DNA from: G963675935 sp963823895 | GTDB lineage: Bacteria > Planctomycetota > Planctomycetia > Pirellulales > Thermoguttaceae | DNA: 64,000 nucleotides | Assembly: GCA_963823895.1 (NCBI GenBank) | Contig: CAWGNG010000030.1 | Coordinates: 248,001 to 312,000, forward strand | Reading direction: 5' to 3' | Shown here: positions 37,570 through 46,022 of the stretch, one piece after another | Layout of the letters: each line of letters begins with the position of its first letter | How positions within the stretch are numbered: position 1 is the first letter of the stretch | Notes under the pieces: model-generated | The model's input: the letters and a program-made list of their open reading frames with translations, nothing else | Database searches by the model: none | Told to the model about the DNA's origin: nothing | Position numbers and translations under genes: made by a program

Positions 37570-38034
37570 TCAGTCCTCCTCGGGCAGCATGATCGTCAGG
37601 CAGGGCGAGCCGTCGTTGTCCGGCCCGCACACGGCCTTCAGATGCACGAGTTTCGGCCTTGGCGGGTTGGGCTTCGAGTAGTTGGCCGGGACGTTGGGCA
37701 CCACTCGCAGGCAGAAGTGCAGAATGGCACGCGGGGCCTGGATGCGCCGGATTGTCGCCTTGAGCATCCACAGCACGTCCCACAGGCGGCCCTGGATGTC
37801 TTGGCAGGGGGCCAGTTCCTCGCCGTCGCCTTCCAACGGCGCGACGTAGCGGCAAAACGCCGTCGCGGTTATGGCGACGGGGTACCGGAAACCGGCCTCC
37901 GCCACCATCGCTGGCACCCAGGGATCGCCCTGGTAGCCGTGGCCACTCAGTTGCACCAGCACGCCGTCTTCAATGGCTTGCCGGCGGGTGTAGATGTCGA
38001 TGAAGTCCGCGTCACTCCACAAATCATCGGGCAT
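37570..38034 (-). CDS. DUF6573-like protein
   Basis: 154 aa. DADFIDIYTRRQAIEDGVLVQLS, VAEAGFRYPVAITATAF and LWDVLWMLKATIRR match my recollection of DUF6573, found on plasmids, phages and integrative elements; function unknown. First gene of a short coupled operon; a regulator for it is not obvious. Confidence 0.75.
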   Translation of the reverse strand: MPDDLWSDADFIDIYTRRQAIEDGVLVQLSGHGYQGDPWVPAMVAEAGFRYPVAITATAFCRYVAPLEGDGEELAPCQDIQGRLWDVLWMLKATIRRIQAPRAILHFCLRVVPNVPANYSKPNPPRPKLVHLKAVCGPDNDGSPCLTIMLPEED

Positions 38035-38358
38035 GGTTTTACTCCTCTGGCACCACGGCCAGTTTAAGGGTTTTCAATGGCTCTCCCGGCTTCGGGAACA
38101 AGACGCGAGGAACCACGATCTTCGCGCCCGGCTGCGAACGCTGGTTCCGTGGGGGGGACGTAAATCCGCCAAGATTCTAGGAGAATTACCCACCGGTGGG
38201 ATTGCATCCGGCGCTGGTTGTGCCAAATTGACGGTAATCGCTAATCGGCAGGGAAGAGGTACCGGCCGGAGCGACAGCAGCCCGTTATTCAATGCGGGCA
38301 TCTTCTCTTCGGCAGTCCCTTGTCGTCTCGGTCCCTATTCTTCAATGGAGGTACTGTT
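38035..38358. other. Intergenic region between divergent units
   Basis: 324 bases between the DUF6573-like gene (minus) and the PEP-CTERM gene (plus). It should hold both promoters, but I see no clear hexamer pair. Confidence 0.4.
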
Positions 38359-39477
38359 ATGTTTCGTCGTTGCACTATGGTGTTTGGTGTTGTTTCGGTC
38401 ATCCTCTTTTCTGCCTCGGCACAAGCCGACGTGTTCAACATGGGCGGCACGCGCGACCCAGTGACGGGAATATGGACGGGCGAGGCGAGCCTTGAGTTCG
38501 TCACCGTGGGCAATCCGGGCAACGCGGCGGATACGATGGTAATGGGTGACGGCACGACCGGTTATGGCTCGGTCCCTTACACTTACCAGATGGGCAAGTA
38601 CGATGTGACCATCGGCCAGTATTGCGAGTTTCTCAACGCCGTGGCGAAAACGGACACCTATGGCCTTTACGCCAACACCGTTTACGGCTCGATGGCCACG
38701 GACTTTCCGACCATCGGCATCACCCAGAGCGGTAGTCCGGGCAGCTACAGCTACTCGGTCACGGGCGGATACAGCCAAGCCGCCAATTGTCCGATGTTCG
38801 ATGTCTCTTGGGGCGATGCGGCACGGTTCTGCAATTGGCTGCAAAATGGCCAACCGACCAGTGGGGTGGAAAACGCAAGCACAACCGAGAATGGCGCGTA
38901 TACGCTCAACGGCGCGACTTCTATCTCCGCCTTGATGGCGATAACCCGCAATTCCGGAGCCACCTACGTCATTCCGACGGAAAACGAATGGTATAAGGCG
39001 GCGTATTACGACCCGAACAAGCCGGGCGGTGCCGGTTACTGGTGGTACCCAACGAAGAGCGACACCGTGCCCAGCAACATCCTCTCTTCGACGGGCACGA
39101 ACAACGCCAACTTTTACGACGCCTATAGCACAACGAACAACGGCTTCACGGACCCGACGAATTACCTGACGCCGGTGGGGGCGTTTGCGGCATCGCCGGG
39201 GCCCTATGGCACGTTTGATATGGGAGGCGATGTTTGGCAGTGGAATGAAGCCGAAGTTACCAGTTCGTCGCGTGGTTTGCGTGGCGGCAGTTGGAGCAAC
39301 CTCTACTACGGCCCCGGCCTCTTGGCCTCGGTAGACCGCGACTCCAGCGACCCGACGGACGGGGACGGCAACTTCGGCTTAGGGTTCCGCGTGGCATGTG
39401 TTCCTGAGCCCGGTAGCATCATCTTACTCGTAAGCGGAGCGGTAGCCGGTTTGATCTGGTGGCGGCGGCGCGGTTAG
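38359..39477 (+). CDS. Exported FGE/SUMF1-like protein with PEP-CTERM anchor
   Basis: 372 aa from ATG 38359 with GGAGG seven bases upstream. Signal peptide (CTMVFGVVSVILFSASAQA), then a formylglycine-generating-enzyme-type (SUMF1) domain: YQMGKYDVTIGQYCEFLNAV, CPMFDVSWGDAARFCNWLQN, IPTENEWYKAAYYDPNK, FDMGGDVWQWNE, RGLRGGSWSN and GFRVAC. The end is a PEP-CTERM signal: VPEPGS, a membrane helix (ILLVSGAVAGLIWW) and RRRG. Anchored SUMF1-like domains often have a structural rather than catalytic role. Island cargo, single gene, read opposite to its neighbours. Confidence 0.88.
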   Translation: MFRRCTMVFGVVSVILFSASAQADVFNMGGTRDPVTGIWTGEASLEFVTVGNPGNAADTMVMGDGTTGYGSVPYTYQMGKYDVTIGQYCEFLNAVAKTDTYGLYANTVYGSMATDFPTIGITQSGSPGSYSYSVTGGYSQAANCPMFDVSWGDAARFCNWLQNGQPTSGVENASTTENGAYTLNGATSISALMAITRNSGATYVIPTENEWYKAAYYDPNKPGGAGYWWYPTKSDTVPSNILSSTGTNNANFYDAYSTTNNGFTDPTNYLTPVGAFAASPGPYGTFDMGGDVWQWNEAEVTSSSRGLRGGSWSNLYYGPGLLASVDRDSSDPTDGDGNFGLGFRVACVPEPGSIILLVSGAVAGLIWWRRRG

Positions 39478-39501
39478 TCCGCCGGGTTCAGGACAACGGC
39501 A

Positions 39502-41343
39502 TCAATCCACTTTGGCACGCTGTCGGCCGTCCTGGCTTGCGTGAGACAGGCCACAACCCGCCGCCCGACAGGTTTTGGCGGCCAGCCGGTGTGACGAATG
39601 ACCCACTACCCCATAAACAGATTCGAGCGTCTGCGGCCGCAATTCGACCTTGCCTTCCACAAGCCGATACCGTGCCCGTTGAGTGCCGGTCTGCTTGCTC
39701 TGGTGGCGCTCCCATCGGCAGGTGATCCGAGATACGAATTGACGGAGCACCTCGCGGAGCGTCGCCGGCTCGGCGTCCGTAAGCCGATTCCCCAGGTCCA
39801 GCATCGTATCCGCTATCCGCTCGGCTTCGGCGTCCAGGTCCAGCGGATCGGAGAACTTGCCGACCTGGGCCAGTTCCGCCCGTGCCTTGTCCCGCTGGGC
39901 CCGCACGATTGCCAACTCTTCGACCAGTTCCGCGGCGTCGATGGTGCGTATCGCCTTGACCAGCCGGCCGACTTCCCGGTCCAACTCCGCGGCCCTCTTT
40001 TCCAGCCGTGCCACGTCAACGCCGCTGGCCTTCGCCTGTTTCGATAGCTGGGCCTTAATCTCTTTGACCAGGGAGTCGCGCCCTGGCCCTAGGAACGTCT
40101 GCTGCAACGCCTGGATGAGCCACCCTAACACACGGCCGGCGTCGATGGCGTGGCGTCCGCAAGTCGTGTTGCGGGGCGAGCCGATGCCATAGCGGCCGTA
40201 GGTGCTGCAAGCGTACTGCCGGTAGCGATACGTTCTCTCGCCGCGGCGGTTCTTGCCCCCGGTGGTGGTTCCGTACATTGGCTGGCCGCAGTGCTCGCAA
40301 TAGATCAGGTCGGTGAGGGGGTATTCGGCGCGGCGGGTCCGGCGGGACGGCTTTCGCTCTTGGGCCTTTAGCTTGACCTGCACCCGCTTGAACAGAGCCG
40401 CGGGAATGATGCCTTCACTGGCCTTCTCCCTGACGATCAAATCTTCGTCGGGCTTGCATACCCGCCTAGCGGCGCCCTTCTCGACGACGATGATGTCTTC
40501 GCCCTGGGAAATGTGATATTTGCCGGCCCCGTTTTTCCCCCATCGGCATGTGCCGACGTAGGATGTTGTTCGCAACAGCCGGGCCACGTTGCGGTGGGTC
40601 CAGCCTTTGCCGGTCGGGCTCGGGTAGCTCTTCGCCTCCATTTCCCGGGCCAGTTCCCTGAAACCGACGTCGGCGGCATCGAACCGCTGGAAGGCGAATC
40701 GGACCGCCTCAACCTTCGCCGGATCGGTGCATGGGAGGAGTTGCACCCGATGGCCGATGATGTGGACGCGCTCACCGAACATAAGACGGCGGACCAGCAC
40801 CCCCGAGGCGTCGAATAGGCCGCGGTCGAGGCCGAAGACAGCCGTTCCGCCGTTTCGGCCCCCTGCCTTGGCGTTGCTGATCTGGCCGCGGAGCACCTTG
40901 GCCGATAGCTCGATCAAGTAGTCGTTGCTGGCCTTCTGGTTGACGAAGAGGAGCAACTGCTTGGCGAAGTCGTCCAGGTCGATGGCACCCTCGCAACAGG
41001 TATGCAGCCCCACGCCGGCCTTTCTCAACTGGTTATAGAAGACAACGGCGTCCATCGGGTCTTCGCGGCTGATGCGGTTGGTATGCCACGCGAGCACCAC
41101 CTTGAACTTGCCGGCCTTGGCGGCGGTCAACAGGGCGGCCAGTCCTGCTCGGGCGTCGGTCGAGCTGTCACCGGTGATTGCCTCGTCGGTAAACCACTCG
41201 ACAATCGAGAGCCCTTCGCGGGTGGCCAGCTTGGTGATCTCCGCCCGTTGTTCCGCTGGGCTCTTGTCCTGCGTTCGGCCGGACATTCGGATATAGGCCG
41301 CTGCCGCAATGCCCGTTCCGATGGTAAAATTGGCCTTAGCCAT
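39502..41343 (-). CDS. Large serine recombinase
   Basis: 613 aa; AGGAGAGG precedes ATG 41343. Catalytic domain with AAYIRMSGRTQDKSPAEQR (Ser about residue 21) and LAWHTNRISREDP; recombinase domain with RELAREMEAKSYPSPTGKGW; zinc ribbon IYCEHCGQPMY with distal cysteines (ACSTYG, NTTCGRHA); then a coiled coil rich in Glu/Lys/Arg (VARLEKRAAELDREVGRL). This is the phiC31/TnpX-type architecture that integrates and excises elements. It may have brought the replication operon as a nested element; its att sites are unknown. Confidence 0.92.
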   Translation of the reverse strand: MAKANFTIGTGIAAAAYIRMSGRTQDKSPAEQRAEITKLATREGLSIVEWFTDEAITGDSSTDARAGLAALLTAAKAGKFKVVLAWHTNRISREDPMDAVVFYNQLRKAGVGLHTCCEGAIDLDDFAKQLLLFVNQKASNDYLIELSAKVLRGQISNAKAGGRNGGTAVFGLDRGLFDASGVLVRRLMFGERVHIIGHRVQLLPCTDPAKVEAVRFAFQRFDAADVGFRELAREMEAKSYPSPTGKGWTHRNVARLLRTTSYVGTCRWGKNGAGKYHISQGEDIIVVEKGAARRVCKPDEDLIVREKASEGIIPAALFKRVQVKLKAQERKPSRRTRRAEYPLTDLIYCEHCGQPMYGTTTGGKNRRGERTYRYRQYACSTYGRYGIGSPRNTTCGRHAIDAGRVLGWLIQALQQTFLGPGRDSLVKEIKAQLSKQAKASGVDVARLEKRAAELDREVGRLVKAIRTIDAAELVEELAIVRAQRDKARAELAQVGKFSDPLDLDAEAERIADTMLDLGNRLTDAEPATLREVLRQFVSRITCRWERHQSKQTGTQRARYRLVEGKVELRPQTLESVYGVVGHSSHRLAAKTCRAAGCGLSHASQDGRQRAKVD

Positions 41344-41361
41344 GATGCGAACCTCTCCTAT

Positions 41362-41583
41362 TTAGGTTTGCGATGTGGTGAGGAGCCGGGTCGAGAAGCC
41401 AACTTGACTCGGCTCCGTTATTCTATCGACGGGGCAACGGCTGTTCAAGGGAACTCCTTCAGAGTGTACTCGAAGCTGCTTCGCTTCTTCCTGCTCAGAC
41501 CGACTGAGAATCCGATCTCGACGAGCCGCCGCCGACTTCAAGCGTTCCGCCTCTTTTCTCGCCAACTCCTGATAGGTGCCCAT
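41362..41583 (-). CDS. Possible small protein upstream of the recombinase (weak)
   Basis: 73 codons from ATG 41583, beginning MGTYQELARKEAERLKSAAA, a plausible helix, with a less convincing second half. No ribosome site is clear. It would be transcribed with the recombinase 18 bases downstream. Confidence 0.3.
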   Translation of the reverse strand: MGTYQELARKEAERLKSAAARRDRILSRSEQEEAKQLRVHSEGVPLNSRCPVDRITEPSQVGFSTRLLTTSQT

Positions 41584-41635
41584 TTTCAGGTTCCAGGTGT
41601 TACGCCATAAACGCCTTTAACGCCAAAAGCCCCCC

Positions 41636-42988
41636 TCATGCGCAGCCGAACCAGACTTCCCGCGGTCGCCCTCCTGTCTCGGCGATGCGCTCGCATCGAG
41701 CAAGTCCGGCCTCCACCAGAACACCCAGGGCGCGGCCGATCTCCTCGGCCGACTTATTGCGCTGAAAGTATTCTCGGATCGCCGTCCGGTCCATGCCCTC
41801 GGAGTTCTCCCTGAGAGCTTGGAGAATTGCGTCTGCCGTAGGATCGCCCAGCCGGCTGCCGAAGATGTACCGGGCTGACTGCTCGGCAAACTGCCACACC
41901 GCCAACGCGGCACGCAGATGCTCGACGCGGACCTTGTCCGACTTGTCCAGCAGGGCGTAGATCACGGCCAACCGCATGACTTGTGCTTCCGCTCGCGACG
42001 TGGCGGCGCCCAGAAGGCCCGGTCGACCTTGGCTCAATCCAGGGTAGACATCTGCCCAAATTCCGCGAGCTTCATTGTCGCGGCGTATTTCGCCGATGCC
42101 TCTGGCGAAGTCCACGCACTCGTGAATTTCGCGCACGATCGGAGCGAAGTCCACTTCGTGCAATGCCCCACCCTCGGGGAGACACTTGGACCGGCGCACG
42201 CACAACCACAAGAACCTGTTGGCGAGGCCGTTTGCCATGTCCACCTCGGCGAGTTGTTGCCGTAATTCGTCGCGTGTGATGTGTCCCACGATGGAGATGT
42301 GGGCACCGGTGGCCTTTGCCGGGGAATTTCTGGTCAGTGTCCTCAATGTACCGCTGTCCCATGCCTGGCGAATGATAGCCGATAGGGTGTTCCGCTCCCG
42401 ACCGATGACCCTCAAGACCGCGCCGAACTCCGGTTCCAATGCGACAAGTCGCTTGTCGGTGACCCCGGAATCGATCTGGACTTCCTGGCTGCCGACGATG
42501 CGGCGGTTTTCCTTGATGGGCACGGTCTGATAGATAGGGTCCCGCACGGCCCAAATCAGCCCTTCACCGCTCGACAAGCCGCTGGCAATCCGTTCCAGCC
42601 ATTCCTGATCGACGGCCCCCAACAGCCGGCCAACTTGTCCCCACGCCGTACCCTTGCGTCCCTTTGAGGTGCTGCCGACCAGGGCGATGAACAGGTTGCA
42701 GAAGTGCGAGTCGGCTTCGGCCTTAAAATGTGCGGTTCGCCCGATGATGCTCCCGAATCCCACGATGAACTGACTCAGGAGCGCCACGGGATCGGCTTCT
42801 GAATGTGGCTCGATGGCTTTAACCACCTTGCCAGCCAAGCCGTAATATGCGGCGTCGTCAATCGCAGCGGGCCACTGGTCGATGATCCTCTCCAGGTTCT
42901 GCTCGTTTCGTTGCGTGCGGTCGGCCCTCTGTTGGCACCTTCCTTTTGGGATGCCCAATTGGTCGAGCGTCTTGTCGAGCTTCTTCAT
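41636..42988 (-). CDS. DUF3987-type protein
   Basis: 450 aa from ATG 42988, overlapping the previous stop (ATGA). Typical DUF3987 sequence: EADPVALLSQFIVGFGSIIGR, STSKGRKGTAWGQV (a GSTSKGRKGT Walker-like loop) and LVALEPEFGAVLRVIGRERNT. A C-terminal winged-helix-like part (MDRTAIREYFQRNKSAEEIG) follows. These proteins are common in prophages and integrative elements, often downstream of primase or helicase genes. It lies in the coupled replication operon. Confidence 0.85.
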   Translation of the reverse strand: MKKLDKTLDQLGIPKGRCQQRADRTQRNEQNLERIIDQWPAAIDDAAYYGLAGKVVKAIEPHSEADPVALLSQFIVGFGSIIGRTAHFKAEADSHFCNLFIALVGSTSKGRKGTAWGQVGRLLGAVDQEWLERIASGLSSGEGLIWAVRDPIYQTVPIKENRRIVGSQEVQIDSGVTDKRLVALEPEFGAVLRVIGRERNTLSAIIRQAWDSGTLRTLTRNSPAKATGAHISIVGHITRDELRQQLAEVDMANGLANRFLWLCVRRSKCLPEGGALHEVDFAPIVREIHECVDFARGIGEIRRDNEARGIWADVYPGLSQGRPGLLGAATSRAEAQVMRLAVIYALLDKSDKVRVEHLRAALAVWQFAEQSARYIFGSRLGDPTADAILQALRENSEGMDRTAIREYFQRNKSAEEIGRALGVLVEAGLARCERIAETGGRPREVWFGCA

Positions 42989-43464
42989 GGGACTGCCTCC
43001 GTCGCTACGGCCTGGAGCGCGGCCGCGCATATCCGCCCGAACACCACCGGCTCGTGAACGACCGTTGCAGCGAATCGCTCGACGAACTGATTGGGCAGTG
43101 GCTCCGGCCGGCCTCCGGTGTCGATATCGTCGAGGTAGGCGTCGAGCACTTCCTCGATGATGTGCCACCGGGGGCGGAGTACCACGTCCTCGACGACTTG
43201 CTCGCAGACATCGACGGGTACGTCGAGGAGCCCTGCCCACTCCATGCCCTTCGCCTCGATGTAGAGCCGCTGGCCGCAGGTGCAATGCTGGCGGTCTACG
43301 ACCTCATTGTGGATGCGTACCAATGCTTCCTGGACGGCATCCGAAAGAAGGGCAGCACTGGCTTGGTCGAGAGCGACGAGCTTTGCCACGATCCGGCGTA
43401 ACTCGGCCGGGTCACAAGCGGGTGGACCGTGATCGCCGTTTCTGGTAGACTTTGAGTAGTGCAT
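42985..43464 (-). CDS. Hypothetical protein of the replication operon
   Basis: 159 aa. Helical N-terminus (LRRIVAKLVALDQASAALL), a CTCG pair, and an acidic stretch around WHIIEEVLDAYLDDIDTG. No family recognised. Its TGA overlaps the DUF3987 gene's ATG. Confidence 0.65.
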   Translation of the reverse strand: MHYSKSTRNGDHGPPACDPAELRRIVAKLVALDQASAALLSDAVQEALVRIHNEVVDRQHCTCGQRLYIEAKGMEWAGLLDVPVDVCEQVVEDVVLRPRWHIIEEVLDAYLDDIDTGGRPEPLPNQFVERFAATVVHEPVVFGRICAAALQAVATEAVP

Positions 43465-43497
43465 GTGTTCTCCTGGGCCGCTGGCAGGCGGCCCTTT

Positions 43498-43659
43498 CTA
43501 TTGGTGATTCAGTTCCTTTTCCTCTCGGCGTCTGGCCAAGTCGATCAGCAGCCGTGCCAGAGCCGGTATCACGTTGCCGGGTGCGGCGTCAGGATCGACG
43601 CGGAACTTCACCAGGGCGTCAAGGTGATCGTCGGGCCGGGGATCGGCAGTGGCAATCAT
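43498..43659 (-). CDS. Small protein of the replication operon
   Basis: 53 aa from ATG 43659 (MIATADPRPDDHLDALVKFR ending ARRREEKELNHQ). Length and helical composition are plausible, and the position between coupled genes supports it. Function unknown. Confidence 0.5.
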   Translation of the reverse strand: MIATADPRPDDHLDALVKFRVDPDAAPGNVIPALARLLIDLARRREEKELNHQ

Positions 43660-43738
43660 GGCCGTGCCTCCTGCCGAACACGAGGTTCGGGCCTGGGCCG
43701 TTGGATTACCACGCGATCGTGGATTGTCACGTCTAACA

Positions 43739-44026
43739 TCAGAAATCGCTCTCCGGTGAATCGTCGATCGAGTTAGGAGGTGGCTCTTGTTGGCCAGCCC
43801 GCCCGGCCTCGATAGCTTCGATGGTCGAGGGCAGGGCATACGCGGCCGGCGGCCACGGCTCGGAAGCCGGCTTGCGGGCTTTCTCCGTTGTGGTCCGACG
43901 GGAAGTGCCAAGAGCACTACGGTAGGCATTGGCCCCTATAAGGGGCCATGCCGTTACCGTGGTGCTCAGCACTGTGGCAGGCAGACTTACCGTAGTGCTC
44001 TTACCGTAGTGCTCCGTAGTCCTCAT
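43739..44026 (-). CDS. Low-complexity protein overlapping a repeat array
   Basis: 95 aa from an ATG overlapping the RepA-like gene's stop (ATGA). Ser/Thr/Pro/Ala-rich without a fold signature. Its first half coincides with four copies of a 13-bp motif and a palindrome, so the DNA may matter more than the peptide. Confidence 0.5.
   Translation of the reverse strand: MRTTEHYGKSTTVSLPATVLSTTVTAWPLIGANAYRSALGTSRRTTTEKARKPASEPWPPAAYALPSTIEAIEAGRAGQQEPPPNSIDDSPESDF
43912..44014. repeat. Array of TACCGTRGTGCTC motifs with a central palindrome
   Basis: TACCGTRGTGCTC occurs at 43955-43967, 43988-44000 and 44002-44014, and inverted at 43912-43924. Between the first two is a perfect palindrome GGCCCCTATAAGGGGCC (43931-43947). 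It lies immediately downstream of the RepA-like helicase gene, so it is an operator or origin-like candidate. Confidence 0.6.
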
Positions 44027-45582
44027 TTCGCGCCCCTTTCTGGATTCAGACGGTAACCACTTATTGGGGTCTTGTGGTTGGACCTGAAAAACTCGCAAAC
44101 CACAACCAAACCTTCCCCAAGCGCTTTGGACAGTGCCGCCTCCAGCCTCTCTCCTCTGATACACGATCGGTCCCGAATAGACGTCAGCGCGTTACCTTCG
44201 GGGTGATCCCGTTCCAATGCGGCCATCGCGCCGACAACTTTCTGCTTGTCGCTTTCGGCACATTCTTCCTGCTTTGCTCGTGCCATAGCCTCACGGCGGT
44301 GGGAGGTTTCGTTGCGAACCTCGTCCGCTTCCCGTACCTCGACCTCCCAACGCCGCCCGCCCGGATCGGCTCGGCTTCCTTCGTGAACGTCGAGGGCGTG
44401 CAAGGAGGAATGGCCGACGCGCCCGCCGATGCTCAACCACAGTTCTTGCTCGCCTGGTTGCTCAGGATGGTATGCTCGCCGGCGGGTGAGCAACCACCAT
44501 TGACCGGCAATTTCCGCTACGCCAGCTTGAGTAAGGTCGGCAAGTTCACCTGCGGCAAACTGGTCCGATCTGTTTCGCTTGAAATGATGGATGAACACTG
44601 GTGTTACACCACGTTCCCCGCACAACCGAATGACGTTTCCGAGCACGCCGCCCATGTAGAAGACAACGCCTGCCTTGTCGCCTGACAAACAGAGCATCAG
44701 GTTATCGAGGAAAACGACTTCCGCGGGGGTCTGGTCGAGCACGCGGCAGAACTCTTCCAGATCGCGTGAGTCTTCCAATCGCGGGACTGTGAAGCACCAC
44801 CGCAACTGTGCGACATCGGCAAGCGTGATTCCTTTCGACGCCGCAATTCGCCGCCCATATTCTTGGGCCACGCACGGCCCGCCTTCGCCGCTGAAATAGA
44901 CAACCGATCGGGGTTCAGGGATTGTGAATGCCCCCAGCCACGGCCGGCCCGTCGCTATGCTCATTGCGCCGTCGATCCCAACCAGTGTCTTGCACGTCTT
45001 GAATGGCGCGCCGATGACGGCCGGAATGCCGGCGAAGAGGGCTTCTGCAATAATCGGCGTCGGGGCGTAGTCGGCGGAATCGAGCGCACTGCTGCTCACA
45101 AGCTGAAATCGTGAGTTCGGGGACTTGGCCTCTTCGGAAACTACACCACTGATTTTGCCCAACGTTGTTTGCAGCGCGTCGACGTCAAATCCGTTGGCCG
45201 ATAGCTGCAAGAGTTGCTCCGCTTCCTGCCGAACGATTCGCCGCCGCCATGCCTCTTTGATCTGCCGCGAGTGGTACGCTCCAATCGCCGGATTGCCGGC
45301 TTTCATTGCCACTTCGGCGAAGTATGCAGCATCGAATCCATCTTTCCCCCAACGCTCATGCCGTTGAAGGCGACCAATCAGCGCCGGCTCATCCCATTGC
45401 CCCAATTCGGCTTCCAACTCTGTCATGGTGCCGTAGATCATCGCATTGCGTGGATCGTAGAATTGATCGGCACGAACGTCGCAGTCGGGATCAACCCGCC
45501 GGGACACGATGAACCCGGCCAAAAGTGCGGTCTCCGATTCGATCGCGGACGGCGGTGGCGTGTCGTGAATTTCGCTATTCAT
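44023..45582 (-). CDS. RepA-like hexameric helicase (AAA_25) with DnaB-type N-domain
   Basis: 519 aa from ATG 45582, which overlaps the previous gene's stop. N-terminal part resembles the DnaB N-domain (ALLAGFIVSRRVDPDCDVRA, AYFAEVAMKAGNP). The RecA-like ATPase has GAPFKTCKTLVGIDGAMS (Walker A, GxxxxCKT form), VVYFSGEGG, Walker B EVVFLDNLMLCL and FIHHFKRNR. This is the plasmid RepA/AAA_25 group, which unwinds DNA at origins. The C-terminus is a winged-helix-like stretch. Likely replicative helicase of the island's plasmid-like module. Confidence 0.85.
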   Translation of the reverse strand: MNSEIHDTPPPSAIESETALLAGFIVSRRVDPDCDVRADQFYDPRNAMIYGTMTELEAELGQWDEPALIGRLQRHERWGKDGFDAAYFAEVAMKAGNPAIGAYHSRQIKEAWRRRIVRQEAEQLLQLSANGFDVDALQTTLGKISGVVSEEAKSPNSRFQLVSSSALDSADYAPTPIIAEALFAGIPAVIGAPFKTCKTLVGIDGAMSIATGRPWLGAFTIPEPRSVVYFSGEGGPCVAQEYGRRIAASKGITLADVAQLRWCFTVPRLEDSRDLEEFCRVLDQTPAEVVFLDNLMLCLSGDKAGVVFYMGGVLGNVIRLCGERGVTPVFIHHFKRNRSDQFAAGELADLTQAGVAEIAGQWWLLTRRRAYHPEQPGEQELWLSIGGRVGHSSLHALDVHEGSRADPGGRRWEVEVREADEVRNETSHRREAMARAKQEECAESDKQKVVGAMAALERDHPEGNALTSIRDRSCIRGERLEAALSKALGEGLVVVCEFFRSNHKTPISGYRLNPERGAK

Positions 45583-45886
45583 GGCCGCCACCTTCTTGCT
45601 CGTGGGTGCCGGCTTGTCGCTCGGCCAGAAAAGCCGCCGCCGCTTCAATCCCGTTGGGTAGATCGTCCTCGTTCACATCCGGGCCGATGAACGTCGCGGG
45701 GGTGACCAGTTCAGGGGGCATCGACTCAGGACGCTTTCCAAATCGGAAGATCCAGAGATTGCAGTCTGTGCAGGGACACCAAAGCACGGACTTGAACGAG
45801 AATCCCGAACAGTCGAGGCAGTGCTTCCGAACGGCCTCTAGCGGAGTCTGACGGGGGCTAGCGGGCTTGTGGTGGGCGGTCTTCAT
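45575..45886 (-). CDS. Cys-rich zinc-binding protein (single-domain form)
   Basis: 103 aa from ATG 45886 (ATGA overlap). TPLEAVRKHCLDCSGFSFKS, CPCTDCNLWIFRFGKRPES gives a C-x2-C...C-x3-C pattern ending in LWxFRxGxRP. A two-domain version of the same family is encoded at 59955-60347 in the second module. It is probably a zinc-binding DNA or protein adaptor; function unknown. Confidence 0.75.
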   Translation of the reverse strand: MKTAHHKPASPRQTPLEAVRKHCLDCSGFSFKSVLWCPCTDCNLWIFRFGKRPESMPPELVTPATFIGPDVNEDDLPNGIEAAAAFLAERQAGTHEQEGGGHE

Positions 45887-46011
45887 GCGTCGGTTTCCTC
45901 GTCTTCGTCGGGCCACTGGCCGAGGGTTTTAAGCATGACGCACCGCACGCCCTCTAACTTCGCGGCGTCGGCCTTCATGCTGCAATTTTCTATCTTGGTA
46001 GATTTTTGCAT
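45883..46011 (-). CDS. 42-residue coupled peptide (MQKSTKIENCS...)
   Basis: Starts at an ATG inside the previous stop (TGATG) and ends in an ATGA overlap with the next gene. The first 12 codons lie within a 46-bp sequence repeated perfectly at 58203-58248, where the same peptide start is cut short after 15 residues. The middle is acidic (QWPDEDEETDA). Confidence 0.6.
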   Translation of the reverse strand: MQKSTKIENCSMKADAAKLEGVRCVMLKTLGQWPDEDEETDA

Positions 46012-46022
46012 CAGAACTCCAA
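45977..46022 (-). repeat. 46-bp perfect repeat, copy 1
   Basis: Identical to 58203-58248 but in opposite orientation. It spans the last codons of the ParB/TopoVI-A-like gene and the start of the following peptide. The flanking paralogous genes have diverged, so perfect identity here is unexpected. Confidence 0.9.

Noticed and set aside
43452..43776. Plus-strand frames at the replication operon
   Set aside because: Shadows of the coupled minus-strand genes, which have start/stop overlaps.
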